From Bacteroidota bacterium (GTDB lineage Bacteria; Bacteroidota; Bacteroidia; Flavobacteriales_F; PHOS-HE28), in NCBI GenBank assembly GCA_018267055.1, contig JAFDZF010000140.1, forward strand, positions 1 to 60,600: a stretch of DNA of 60,600 nucleotides. Reading direction: 5' to 3'. Position numbers and translations under genes: made by a program. The notes beneath the pieces were generated by a model that was given only the letters and a program-made list of their open reading frames with translations, did not search any database and was not told where the DNA came from. Of this stretch, positions 43,286 to 50,769 are shown piece after piece. Every line of letters begins with the position of its first letter. The first letter of the stretch is position 1.

Positions 43286-43362
43286 GGCGCGAAGGTCCGG
43301 ACCGATGCCGGCGGCGGGGGAGGGCCGGGCGGACGATGGTCAACGCGCGCGTGTTGATCGTC

Positions 43363-43369
43363 TACTTTG
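43363..43369 (+). promoter_or_regulatory. Putative -7 element TACTTTG
   Basis: Five nt before the ATG at 43375; same spelling as the element before 9153. It supports the shorter start. Confidence 0.45.
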
Positions 43370-43374
43370 CGGCC

Positions 43375-43734
43375 ATGTTCGAGCCGATGCATGCGCCGCT
43401 GTCGCGGCGGCAGGTGTATGTGCGGCGCCAACTGCGCTTCGTCCTGGCCGCGGCGGGCTTCATCGCCTTCAGCCTCGCCCTCGGCACGGCGGGCTACATG
43501 GCCCTGGCCCACATGCGCCTGGTGGACGCCTTCCTGAACGCGAGCATGATCCTGGGCGGCATGGGCCCCGTCGGCGACCTGCCCAACGATGCGTCGAAAT
43601 GGTTCGCCTCCTTCTATGCGCTGTACAGCGGGGTGGCGCTGCTCACCATCGTGGCCATCCTGCTGGCGCCCACCGTGCACCGCTTCCTGCACAAGTTCCA
43701 CCTGGACGAGAAGGACGCGCGCAAGTGGAAATGA
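43375..43734 (+). CDS. Two-helix membrane protein, unknown function
   Basis: 119 residues from the ATG at 43375; an ATG at 43336 would add an unlikely leader across the promoter element. Two membrane helices (about 21-46 and 80-100) flank a G-G-M-G-P-V-G-D-L-P-N-D loop, then S-K-W-F-A-S-F-Y-A-L-Y-S-G, as in truncated two-helix channel-like proteins. The basic end H-R-F-L-H-K-F-H-L-D-E-K-D-A-R-K-W-K is cytoplasmic. No family is assigned. Confidence 0.72.
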   Translation: MFEPMHAPLSRRQVYVRRQLRFVLAAAGFIAFSLALGTAGYMALAHMRLVDAFLNASMILGGMGPVGDLPNDASKWFASFYALYSGVALLTIVAILLAPTVHRFLHKFHLDEKDARKWK

Positions 43735-43755
43735 CCGCGGGCGGCCCGGCATCGG

Positions 43756-44352
43756 CTATCCCTCCCGCGTCTCGTTCCACGTCCGGTAGCGCGCGGTGAT
43801 GGGCGGGCGATCGGCCGGCACTTCGCGCAATGGCTCCACGGGCTTCAATGTGGCGTGCAGCTCGGCGGGGAGCTGCTGGTACAGCCGGGTGCCTTCCGTC
43901 TTCCAGGCCAGCATCCCATCGCTCACGTCCTTCACGGCCCTGGCCGGATTGCCGATGATGACCTTCCGCGCCTCCCAGACCGAATCCGCCGGGAGGAAGG
44001 CGAGGGCGCCCACGATGCAGCCGTCGCCAAGCACCACGCGGTCCATCAGCACGGCGTTCATGCCCACCAGGCAGTTGCGTCCCACGGTGGCGCCATGGAC
44101 GACGGCCCCGTGGCCGATGTGCGCGCCCTCCATCAGCCGCACGGTGACGCCCGGGAACAGGTGGACGGTGCAGTTCTCCTGCACGTTGCAGCCGTCCTCC
44201 ACGATGATCTCGCCCCAGTCCCCGCGCAGCGCGGCCCCGGGCCCGATGTACACGTCGCGGCCGATGATGACGTTGCCCGTGACCGCGGCCTGCGGATGCA
44301 CGAAGGCGGAGGGGTGGACGACCGGCGTGTAGCCGTTGAAGGCGTAGATCAT
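43756..44352 (-). CDS. paaY: Gamma-carbonic-anhydrase-fold protein PaaY
   Basis: 198 residues from the ATG at 44352; the in-frame ATG at 44403 adds an unconserved leader. A left-handed beta helix (V-H-P-S-A-F-V-H-P, V-I-I-G-R-D-V-Y-I-G-P-G-A, H-I-G-H-G-A-V-V-H-G, V-G-M-N-A-V-L-M-D) holds the metal-site histidines. The C-terminus A-W-K-T-E-G-T-R-L-Y-Q and L-K-P-V-E-P-L-R-E-V matches E. coli PaaY, a thioesterase that helps the phenylacetate pathway cope with dead-end CoA compounds. A CaiE-like role is the alternative. It lies about 19 kb from paaZ. Confidence 0.85.
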   Translation of the reverse strand: MIYAFNGYTPVVHPSAFVHPQAAVTGNVIIGRDVYIGPGAALRGDWGEIIVEDGCNVQENCTVHLFPGVTVRLMEGAHIGHGAVVHGATVGRNCLVGMNAVLMDRVVLGDGCIVGALAFLPADSVWEARKVIIGNPARAVKDVSDGMLAWKTEGTRLYQQLPAELHATLKPVEPLREVPADRPPITARYRTWNETREG

Positions 44353-44480
44353 GCCGCGAAGTTCGACCGCTTCTCCTTTCCACGGCCCCTGGCCGGCAGC
44401 CAAGGGCCGGAGGCCGGGCGCGTTCAGGTTAAGTCTCGGTTAAGTATGGATGGGCTGCATGTTGATCCCGGGGACCCCGC

Positions 44481-44488
44481 TACTTTTG
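44481..44488 (+). promoter_or_regulatory. Putative -7 element TACTTTTG
   Basis: Exact TAnnTTTG with a TTG at 44462-44464, 16 nt upstream, near the expected -33 spacing. It is 20 nt before the ATG at 44509 of the DUF47-Pit operon and is the best promoter in the window. Confidence 0.68.
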
Positions 44489-44508
44489 GCCGCGCTTAAC
44501 CGCCCCCC

Positions 44509-45156
44509 ATGCCATTCGGAGCCTTCTTCCGCCTCTTCAAGCCCAAGGACCGCATCTTCTTCTACCACTTCGAAGCCTCGGCGGCCAACGTGCTGAAGAT
44601 GAGCGAAGACCTGATGCTGGTGATGGCCACCGAGCCCGGGGCGCACCGCACGGCCCTGATCCAGCGGCTGGAGCTGCAGGAGCATGCGAACGACGATCTG
44701 ACGCACACCATCTTCACCGAGCTGGCGCGCAACTTCATCACGCCGATCGACCGGGAGGACATCCATTCCCTGGCGAGCAGCCTGGACGACGTGGCGGACT
44801 TCATCCTGGCGAGCGCGAAGAACCTGGAGCTCTTCCACATCGACAAGCCGGACGAGACCTGCCGCGAGCTGGCACGGCTGGTGAACGCGGGGGCCAAGAT
44901 CGTCCAGATGGCCGTGCAGCACCTGCGCGACCTGAACAAGGGCGGTGCGCACCACCAGTTCGTGATCGACGTGAACAGCATGGAGAACGAGGCCGACGAG
45001 GTGTTCGACCGGGCCATCGAGAACCTGTTCGCCAACGAGAAGGACCCCATCCGGCTGATCAAGTACCGCGACACCTACACCACGCTGGAGCTGGCCACCG
45101 ACAAGTGCGAGGACGTGGCCAACGTGATCGAATCCATCATGCTGAAGTACGCCTGA
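44509..45156 (+). CDS. DUF47/PhoU-like Pit accessory protein
   Basis: 215 residues, all-helical. Opening F-F-R-L-F-K-P-K-D and the helix E-H-A-N-D-D-L-T-H-T-I-F-T-E-L match the DUF47 family, PhoU-like proteins that accompany Pit phosphate transporters. The E-x-x-N-D-D-x-T and E-N-E-A-D-E-V segments carry the metal-binding-like residues. It lies 4 nt before the Pit gene, so the two are one operon that couples transport to metal-phosphate handling. Confidence 0.93.
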   Translation: MPFGAFFRLFKPKDRIFFYHFEASAANVLKMSEDLMLVMATEPGAHRTALIQRLELQEHANDDLTHTIFTELARNFITPIDREDIHSLASSLDDVADFILASAKNLELFHIDKPDETCRELARLVNAGAKIVQMAVQHLRDLNKGGAHHQFVIDVNSMENEADEVFDRAIENLFANEKDPIRLIKYRDTYTTLELATDKCEDVANVIESIMLKYA

Positions 45157-45160
45157 GCGC

Positions 45161-46561
45161 ATGAGCCTGCTGGTGGTGATCATCGTGCTCGCGTTGGTGT
45201 TCGACTACATCAACGGGTTCCACGATGCGGCGAACTCGATCGCGACGGTGGTGAGCACCAAGGTGCTTTCGCCCTTGCAGGCGGTGATCTGGGCGGCCCT
45301 GTTCAACTTCGTCGCCTTCTTCATCTTCAAGGACCACGCGGTGGCCAACACCATCAGCAAGACGGTGCACCGCGAGTTCATCACCCTGCCGGTGATCCTC
45401 AGCGGCCTCATCGCGGCCATCATCTGGAACCTGCTCACCTGGTGGTACGGCATCCCCAGCAGCAGCTCGCACACGCTGATCGGCGGCTTCGCCGGCGCGG
45501 CCCTCACGCACGCCCTGGCCACCATGGAGCACGTGTCGCTGGCCGAGGTGGTGGAGAGCGACAAGATCATCAAGACCGTGGCCTTCATCGTGCTGGCACC
45601 CTTGCTGGGCATGATGGTGAGCATGTTCGTCACCCTGGTGACCCTGGTGCGGCACACTTGGTACCGCGTGGGCCTCATCGTGGTCACCTCCATCTTCACC
45701 TGGTTCCTGTTCCTGCACCTGCAGCAGAACAAGCTGGAGGACAACATGGCCAAGGTGCTGAACGTGGGGCCCCTGGGCGAGCTGGCCGCGACGGATCCTG
45801 CGGCCAACGCCGCGTACGAGGAGGCCCGGGCCAAGCTGGAGAAGGCGAGCGACCTGCTGGCCGCCTACCCGGGCACGCCCGCGACGGAGGTGGCGGCGCG
45901 CATCCAGGCCGAAGTGGACCCGTCCATCGACGCGGCGAAGCTGGCCAAGGAGATCGGCAAGGCCGACAACTCGTGGATCCGCTACGGCATCATGGCGGTG
46001 TCGCTCATCTTCATCCTCACCTACCTCTACGTGGAGAAGGTGCGCACCCCGAACGCCCACAGCATGGGGCGGATGTTCAAGCGCCTGCAGCTGGTGAGCT
46101 CGGCGGCCTTCAGCGTGGGCCACGGCGGCAACGACGCCCAGAAGGTGATGGGCATCATCGCGGCGGCCCTGATTGCCAATGGCGACATCAGCGACATCAA
46201 GGAGATGCCCAACTGGGTGCCGCTGGCCTGCTACACCGCCATCGGCCTGGGCACCCTGAGCGGCGGCTGGAAGATCATCAAGACCATGGGCACGCGCATC
46301 ACCAAGGTGACGCCGCTGGAAGGCGTGTGCGCCGAAAGCGCCGGCGCCATGACGCTGTACCTCACCGAGCAGATGGGCATCCCCGTGAGCACCACCCATA
46401 CCATCACCGGCGCCATCATCGGCGTGGGGGCCACCAAGCGCCTGAGCGCGGTACGGTGGGGGGTGACCATCCGCCTGCTCTGGGCCTGGATCATCACCAT
46501 CCCCGTGAGCGCGCTGCTGGCGGCCCTGGCCTACTGGGCCTACCAGCTCATCGCCGGTTAG
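45161..46561 (+). CDS. Pit-family inorganic phosphate transporter
   Basis: 466 residues. The N-terminal signature is G-F-H-D-A-A-N-S-I-A-T and the repeat-half copy is G-H-G-G-N-D-A-Q-K-V-M-G, as expected for the two PF01384 halves. S-T-T-H-T-I-T-G-A-I-I-G-V-G is also diagnostic. A soluble middle segment of about 90 residues separates the halves (about 190-270). It moves phosphate with a cation, probably as a metal-phosphate complex. It follows the DUF47 gene directly. Confidence 0.95.
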   Translation: MSLLVVIIVLALVFDYINGFHDAANSIATVVSTKVLSPLQAVIWAALFNFVAFFIFKDHAVANTISKTVHREFITLPVILSGLIAAIIWNLLTWWYGIPSSSSHTLIGGFAGAALTHALATMEHVSLAEVVESDKIIKTVAFIVLAPLLGMMVSMFVTLVTLVRHTWYRVGLIVVTSIFTWFLFLHLQQNKLEDNMAKVLNVGPLGELAATDPAANAAYEEARAKLEKASDLLAAYPGTPATEVAARIQAEVDPSIDAAKLAKEIGKADNSWIRYGIMAVSLIFILTYLYVEKVRTPNAHSMGRMFKRLQLVSSAAFSVGHGGNDAQKVMGIIAAALIANGDISDIKEMPNWVPLACYTAIGLGTLSGGWKIIKTMGTRITKVTPLEGVCAESAGAMTLYLTEQMGIPVSTTHTITGAIIGVGATKRLSAVRWGVTIRLLWAWIITIPVSALLAALAYWAYQLIAG

Positions 46562-46620
46562 CCGCCCGTCACGGCGACGTTAAAAGTCGTGAAGCCTTGA
46601 AGGGGCTCCCGCCGCCGGTG

Positions 46621-46628
46621 TAAATTCG
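46621..46628 (+). promoter_or_regulatory. Putative -7 element TAAATTCG
   Basis: Four nt before the GTG start at 46633. One base from TAnnTTTG. It supports the small gene downstream. Confidence 0.42.
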
Positions 46629-46632
46629 CGCC

Positions 46633-46956
46633 GTGCAGCAGCAAGTGCCCTTCCGTTCCCCGGCGTTCCTGATGGCCCTGGCCATCCTGTTCGCGGGCTT
46701 GCTGCTGTCCACCACCGTGCTGCCCACCCTGCTGAGCTGCTCCACGCAGACCTGCATGGCCGCTCCCGCCCCCGTGGAGGAGGAGCAGCTGCACAGCCGT
46801 GACGTCCATAAGCTGGGTACGGTCCCCGATCGTTCCTGGTGCTGCTCCACGCTCCTGCTGGGCCAGCGTATGCGTGCCGCCTTCCGCGACCGCGACGTAG
46901 CCCTGCCCAACGGCCCCATCAGCGACGTGCCGTTGCAGCCTCCCAAGGTCGCCTAA
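46633..46956 (+). CDS. Small predicted membrane-anchored protein, GTG start
   Basis: 107 residues from a GTG at 46633, with a TAAATTCG element 4 nt before it. One hydrophobic helix (about 10-33, F-L-M-A-L-A-I-L-F-A-G-L-L) is followed by L-S-C-S-T-Q-T-C, then a Pro/Glu-rich linker and a W-C-C-S-T segment, so four cysteines could lie outside the membrane. No family is recognised. The only sign that it is real is the promoter element, the helix and the lack of any other gene in this 500-bp gap. Confidence 0.55.
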   Translation: MQQQVPFRSPAFLMALAILFAGLLLSTTVLPTLLSCSTQTCMAAPAPVEEEQLHSRDVHKLGTVPDRSWCCSTLLLGQRMRAAFRDRDVALPNGPISDVPLQPPKVA

Positions 46957-47070
46957 GGTCCTGTTGGTGATCGTGCCCCAGGCACGGTCCCGTCCCTTAC
47001 CAGCTGGTGTGCACCGGGATCCGGCACATCAGGTCCTGGCATGCGACCGGGTCCCTTAGCGCAATTTCCC

Positions 47071-48690
47071 ATGAAGAACCTGTTCGGGTCGGTCAAGCGC
47101 GACCTGCCCGCGTCCATCGTCGTCTTCCTCGTGGCCGTGCCCCTCTGCCTCGGTGTGGCCCTGGCCTCCGGCGCACCCCTGATCGCCGGCCTGCTGGCCG
47201 GGGTGATCGGCGGCGTCGTGGTGGGGGCCTTCAGCGGCTCGCAACTGGGGGTCTCGGGCCCTGCGGCGGGCCTGGCGGCCATCGTGCTCACGAGCATCGG
47301 CTCGCTGGGCTCGTTCCAGCTGTTCCTGCTGACCGTGGTGATCGCGGGCGTCCTGCAGATCATCATGGGCTTCGCCCGCGCCGGTGTCATCGGCTACTAC
47401 TTCCCCTCGGGGGTGATCAAGGGCATGCTCGCGGGCATCGGGGTGTTCATCGCCCTCACGCAGTTCCCGCACGCCTTCGGCTACGACAAGGAGCTGGAGA
47501 CCGACTCCCTCACGCCGGACCGCCAAGGCGGGGTCTTCGCGGACCTGGTGCACATGTTCCACGACATCAACTACGGGGCCCTGCTGGTGGCCGTGGTGGC
47601 CATGGGGCTGCTGGTGCTGTGGGAGCGTCCCTTCATCAAGCGCAACAAGGTGCTGGGCATGGTGCCCGGCCCGCTGGTGGCGGTGGTGGCGGGCATCCTG
47701 ATGAGCCGGCTGGGCACCATCGCGCCGCTGCTGGCCCTGGGCGACAACCACTACGTGCGGCTGCCGGACGTGGCGGGCACGCCCTTGCGGGAGATGTTCC
47801 CCGGCCCGGACTGGAGCGGGATCACCAACATGAAGGTGTGGACCACGGCGCTGACGATCGCGCTGGTGGCGAGCCTGGAGACATTGCTCTCGGTGGAGGC
47901 GGCCGACAAGCTGGACCCCGAGAAGCGGATCACGCCGACGGACCAGGAGCTGAAGGCGCAGGGCATCGGCAACCTGGTCGCGGGCCTGGTGGGCGCGCTG
48001 CCCATCACGCAGGTGATCGTGCGGAGCTCGGCCAACATCCAGACGGGTGCGCGCACGAAGCTGTCCACCATGCTGCACGGCACGTTCATCCTGCTGGCGG
48101 TGCTGCTGATCCCCGGGGTGCTGGGGATGATCCCGCTGGCGGCGCTGGCGGCCATCCTCATCCAGGTGGGCTTCAAGCTGGCCAAGCCGAAGCTCTTCCA
48201 GGAGATGTGGGCGGGCGGCTGGACCGTGTTCGTGCCCTTCGTGGCCACCGTGCTGGGCGTGGTCTTCTTCGACCTGCTCAAGGGGGTGTTCGCAGGCATG
48301 GCCCTGGCGGCCTTCGTGATCCTGCGCAACAACTACAAGGTGCCGTTCCGCCTGGCGGAGCGCGACACCGAACCGGGCGAGCCGCTGCGCATCGAGCTGA
48401 GCGAGGACGTGAGCTTCCTGAACAAGGCCAGCATCCAGCGCGCCCTCACCGCCATGCCGCCCGGCTCGCACATCATCATCGACGCCGGCCACACCGTGGC
48501 GCTGGACCCCGACGTGCTGGAGATCCTCCGGGACGAGCAGGTCCGTGCCCTGGAGAAAGGCTCCACCGTGGAGATCGTCGGCCTGCGTGAACATCGCCGC
48601 ACGCGCGTGGCGGCCCGCCTGAGCGAAAGACACGTGCATCGATCCTACCGCGCGGCCGACCACGCGATACCCAACAAGACCGAACAATGA
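47071..48690 (+). CDS. SulP-family anion transporter (probable bicarbonate), with STAS domain
   Basis: 539 residues from the ATG at 47071; an in-frame ATG at 47041 lies upstream. The membrane part opens K-R-D-L-P-A-S-I-V-V-F-L-V-A-V-P-L-C-L-G-V-A-L-A-S-G with the typical G-S-Q-L-G-V-S-G-P-A-A-G core. The last about 90 residues form a short STAS domain (R-I-E-L-S-E-D-V-S-F-L-N-K-A-S). SulP proteins carry sulfate, bicarbonate or other anions. Overlap with a beta-carbonic anhydrase gene (ATGA at 48687-48690) makes bicarbonate the likeliest substrate. Confidence 0.92.
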   Translation: MKNLFGSVKRDLPASIVVFLVAVPLCLGVALASGAPLIAGLLAGVIGGVVVGAFSGSQLGVSGPAAGLAAIVLTSIGSLGSFQLFLLTVVIAGVLQIIMGFARAGVIGYYFPSGVIKGMLAGIGVFIALTQFPHAFGYDKELETDSLTPDRQGGVFADLVHMFHDINYGALLVAVVAMGLLVLWERPFIKRNKVLGMVPGPLVAVVAGILMSRLGTIAPLLALGDNHYVRLPDVAGTPLREMFPGPDWSGITNMKVWTTALTIALVASLETLLSVEAADKLDPEKRITPTDQELKAQGIGNLVAGLVGALPITQVIVRSSANIQTGARTKLSTMLHGTFILLAVLLIPGVLGMIPLAALAAILIQVGFKLAKPKLFQEMWAGGWTVFVPFVATVLGVVFFDLLKGVFAGMALAAFVILRNNYKVPFRLAERDTEPGEPLRIELSEDVSFLNKASIQRALTAMPPGSHIIIDAGHTVALDPDVLEILRDEQVRALEKGSTVEIVGLREHRRTRVAARLSERHVHRSYRAADHAIPNKTEQ

Positions 48691-49346
48691 CCACCCATAA
48701 CAAGGAAAGCCTCCAACGCCTGACGCCCGCCGAGGCGCTCGCCATCCTGGTGAAAGGCAACGAACGTTTCGTCAACAACCTCAAGACCAACCGCAACCTG
48801 CTCCAGCAGATGAACGAGACCAAGGAGGGGCAGCACCCCTTCGCGGTGATCCTCAGCTGCATGGATTCGCGCACCAGCGCCGAGCTGATCTTCGACCAGG
48901 GCCTGGGCGACATCTTCAGCATCCGCATCGCGGGCAACTTCGTGTCCAACAACATCCTCGGCAGCATCGAGTATGCCGCGGGCGTGGCGGGCGTGAAGCT
49001 GATCCTGGTGCTGGGCCACACCGGCTGCGGCGCCATCCAGGGCGCGGTGGACGGCGTGCGGCTGGGGCACCTCACCGACACCCTCCGCAACCTGAAACCC
49101 GCCCTGGACCATACCCCCAGGGAGGACGCGAGCGGACGGCCCTACACGCACCGCGTGGCGGAGACCAATGTGCGCATCGCCATCGAGGACATCCTCCGCA
49201 AGAGCGACGTGGTGCGCGACCTGCTGGGGAAGGGCGACATCGCCATCGCCGGGGGCATGTACGACGTGGGCTCCGGGCTGGTGGACTTCATCCACGCCAG
49301 CGAACAGTTGGAGACCCGGATGGAGGGCGTGGCGTCCACGCGCTGA
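48687..49346 (+). CDS. Beta-carbonic anhydrase
   Basis: 219 residues. Zinc ligands are visible: Cys58 and Asp60 in L-S-C-M-D-S-R, and His111 and Cys114 in G-H-T-G-C-G-A-I. It interconverts CO2 and bicarbonate. The start overlaps the SulP stop by 4 nt, so the two are translated together and probably work together at the inner membrane. The C-terminal G-G-M-Y-D-V-G-S-G-L-V-D-F segment is typical of the class. Confidence 0.96.
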   Translation: MTTHNKESLQRLTPAEALAILVKGNERFVNNLKTNRNLLQQMNETKEGQHPFAVILSCMDSRTSAELIFDQGLGDIFSIRIAGNFVSNNILGSIEYAAGVAGVKLILVLGHTGCGAIQGAVDGVRLGHLTDTLRNLKPALDHTPREDASGRPYTHRVAETNVRIAIEDILRKSDVVRDLLGKGDIAIAGGMYDVGSGLVDFIHASEQLETRMEGVASTR

Positions 49347-49367
49347 CAGCCGACCGGAACGGAACGG

Positions 49368-49393
49368 GGAGGCCTCGGGTGACCGGGGCCTCC
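49368..49393. terminator. Possible weak hairpin after the carbonic anhydrase gene
   Basis: A 7-bp stem (49368-49374 with 49387-49393) encloses a 12-nt loop in the gap after the carbonic anhydrase stop. There is no T-tract. Confidence 0.4.
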
Positions 49394-49469
49394 GCCGTTC
49401 GGGCGGGACGGGCCGTGCTTCGATGCCGTGCCCGCCGAAGCGTGACGCGGAAGGGCGATCTTCGTGCCC

Positions 49470-50663
49470 ATGGCCATCCTGCTTTCCGACGCCGGTCTGC
49501 ACAAGCACCTGCTTCCGCTCACCTTCACGCGGCCGCTGGGGGCGATGCGTCCGGGCATCCTCACCATCGCCGACGCCTGGTGGCGCATGACCGAGCTGCC
49601 GGTGGGCTACCGCACCGAGCCGTACCTCCGCAGCAAGTTCCCCGAGATCACCGGCGAGGTGGTGCGCGAGGTGCACGGCGGCCTGCTGCCCACGCCCGAA
49701 CTGGTGAGCGCCGTGCTCGACCTGGCGCCCGGGCAGGTGCTGGTGCACGAGGGACGCGCCCTGGCCTTCTGCGAGACCGGCATGGGCAAGGCCTCCGAGG
49801 TGGACTGGGAGCAGCCGCCGCTCTTCCTTACGCAGAAGCCCTTCACCGGGGAAGTGGTGCGGTTCGTGCAGCCCGGCCACCTCTTCCAGCATTGCGGAAA
49901 GGCCATCGTGAACGACTTCGCCCTGCTCACCGACGGACGCCGCAGCGCCCCGTTGAGCGCGCTCAACACCGTGATCGGCGACCCGCACCTGATCTTCCTC
50001 GAGGAGGGCGCAGTGGTGGAGGCCAGTGTGCTGAACACCACGAACGGTCCCATCTACATCGGCAAGGGTGCGGAGGTGATGGAGGGCTGCCTGGTGCGCG
50101 GCCCCTTCGCCCTGGGCGACCATGCGCAGCTGAAGATGGGGGCCAAGATCTACGGGCCCTCGGCCTTCGGGCCGGAATGCCGCGTGGGCGGGGAGGTGAA
50201 CAACAGCGTGCTCTTCGGCTGGAGCAACAAGGGCCACGACGGGTTCCTGGGCAACAGCGTGCTGGGCGAGTGGTGCAACCTGGGCGCCGACACCAACAGC
50301 AGCAACCTGAAGAACACCTACGGCGAGGTGAAGGCCTGGAGCTACGTGCACGAGGCCTTCGTGGGTACCGGCCTGCAGTTCTGCGGCCTGATCATGGGCG
50401 ACCACGGCAAGAGCGGCATCAACACCATGTTCAACACCGGCACGGTGGTGGGCGTGGCCGCCAACGTCTTCGGTGCGGGCTTCCCGCCCAAGCACGTGCC
50501 CAGCTTCGCCTGGGGCGGGGAGGACGGCTTCGACACGCACGAGCTGGACAAGGCCTTCGCCACGGCCCGCCGCATGATGGAGCGCCGCCACGTGCCGCTC
50601 ACCCTGAACGACGAGGAGATCCTCCGCCACGTCTTCCACGCCACCGCCGACCAGCGAAGCTGA
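49470..50663 (+). CDS. NTP_transf_4-like sugar nucleotidyltransferase-like protein with a beta-helix
   Basis: 397 residues from the ATG at 49470; a GTG at 49464 in frame is possible. The N-terminal block L-T-F-T-R-P-L-G-A-M-R-P-G matches the degenerate nucleotidyltransferase (GlmU-N-like, NTP_transf_4) common in Bacteroidota. The C-terminal half is a left-handed beta helix (Y-I-G-K-G-A-E-V-M-E-G-C-L-V-R-G, then G-A-K-I-Y-G, G-G-E-V-N-N-S-V). G-L-I-M-G-D-H-G-K-S-G-I-N is conserved in GlmU-like acyltransferase helices. A role in sugar nucleotide supply is likely; the exact reaction is uncertain. Confidence 0.85.
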   Translation: MAILLSDAGLHKHLLPLTFTRPLGAMRPGILTIADAWWRMTELPVGYRTEPYLRSKFPEITGEVVREVHGGLLPTPELVSAVLDLAPGQVLVHEGRALAFCETGMGKASEVDWEQPPLFLTQKPFTGEVVRFVQPGHLFQHCGKAIVNDFALLTDGRRSAPLSALNTVIGDPHLIFLEEGAVVEASVLNTTNGPIYIGKGAEVMEGCLVRGPFALGDHAQLKMGAKIYGPSAFGPECRVGGEVNNSVLFGWSNKGHDGFLGNSVLGEWCNLGADTNSSNLKNTYGEVKAWSYVHEAFVGTGLQFCGLIMGDHGKSGINTMFNTGTVVGVAANVFGAGFPPKHVPSFAWGGEDGFDTHELDKAFATARRMMERRHVPLTLNDEEILRHVFHATADQRS

Positions 50664-50735
50664 CAGGATCGCAGGCCCGGATCCCCGGCACGGGGATTGG
50701 AACCTTCCGCCGCCTGCGTGCGTTCGCACGCCCCG

Positions 50736-50743
50736 TACCTTTA
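50736..50743 (+). promoter_or_regulatory. Putative -7 element TACCTTTA
   Basis: Seven of eight bases fit TAnnTTTG. It is 26 nt before the ATG at 50770 of lon. No heat-shock-type inverted repeat is visible. Confidence 0.45.
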
Positions 50744-50769
50744 GAACGCCACTTTGGCATTGATCCGTG

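Noticed and set aside
40868-43357. 829-residue plus-strand frame
   Set aside because: Antisense to the Kef-type antiporter and DUF486 genes; rich in His, Gln and Glu with no domain.
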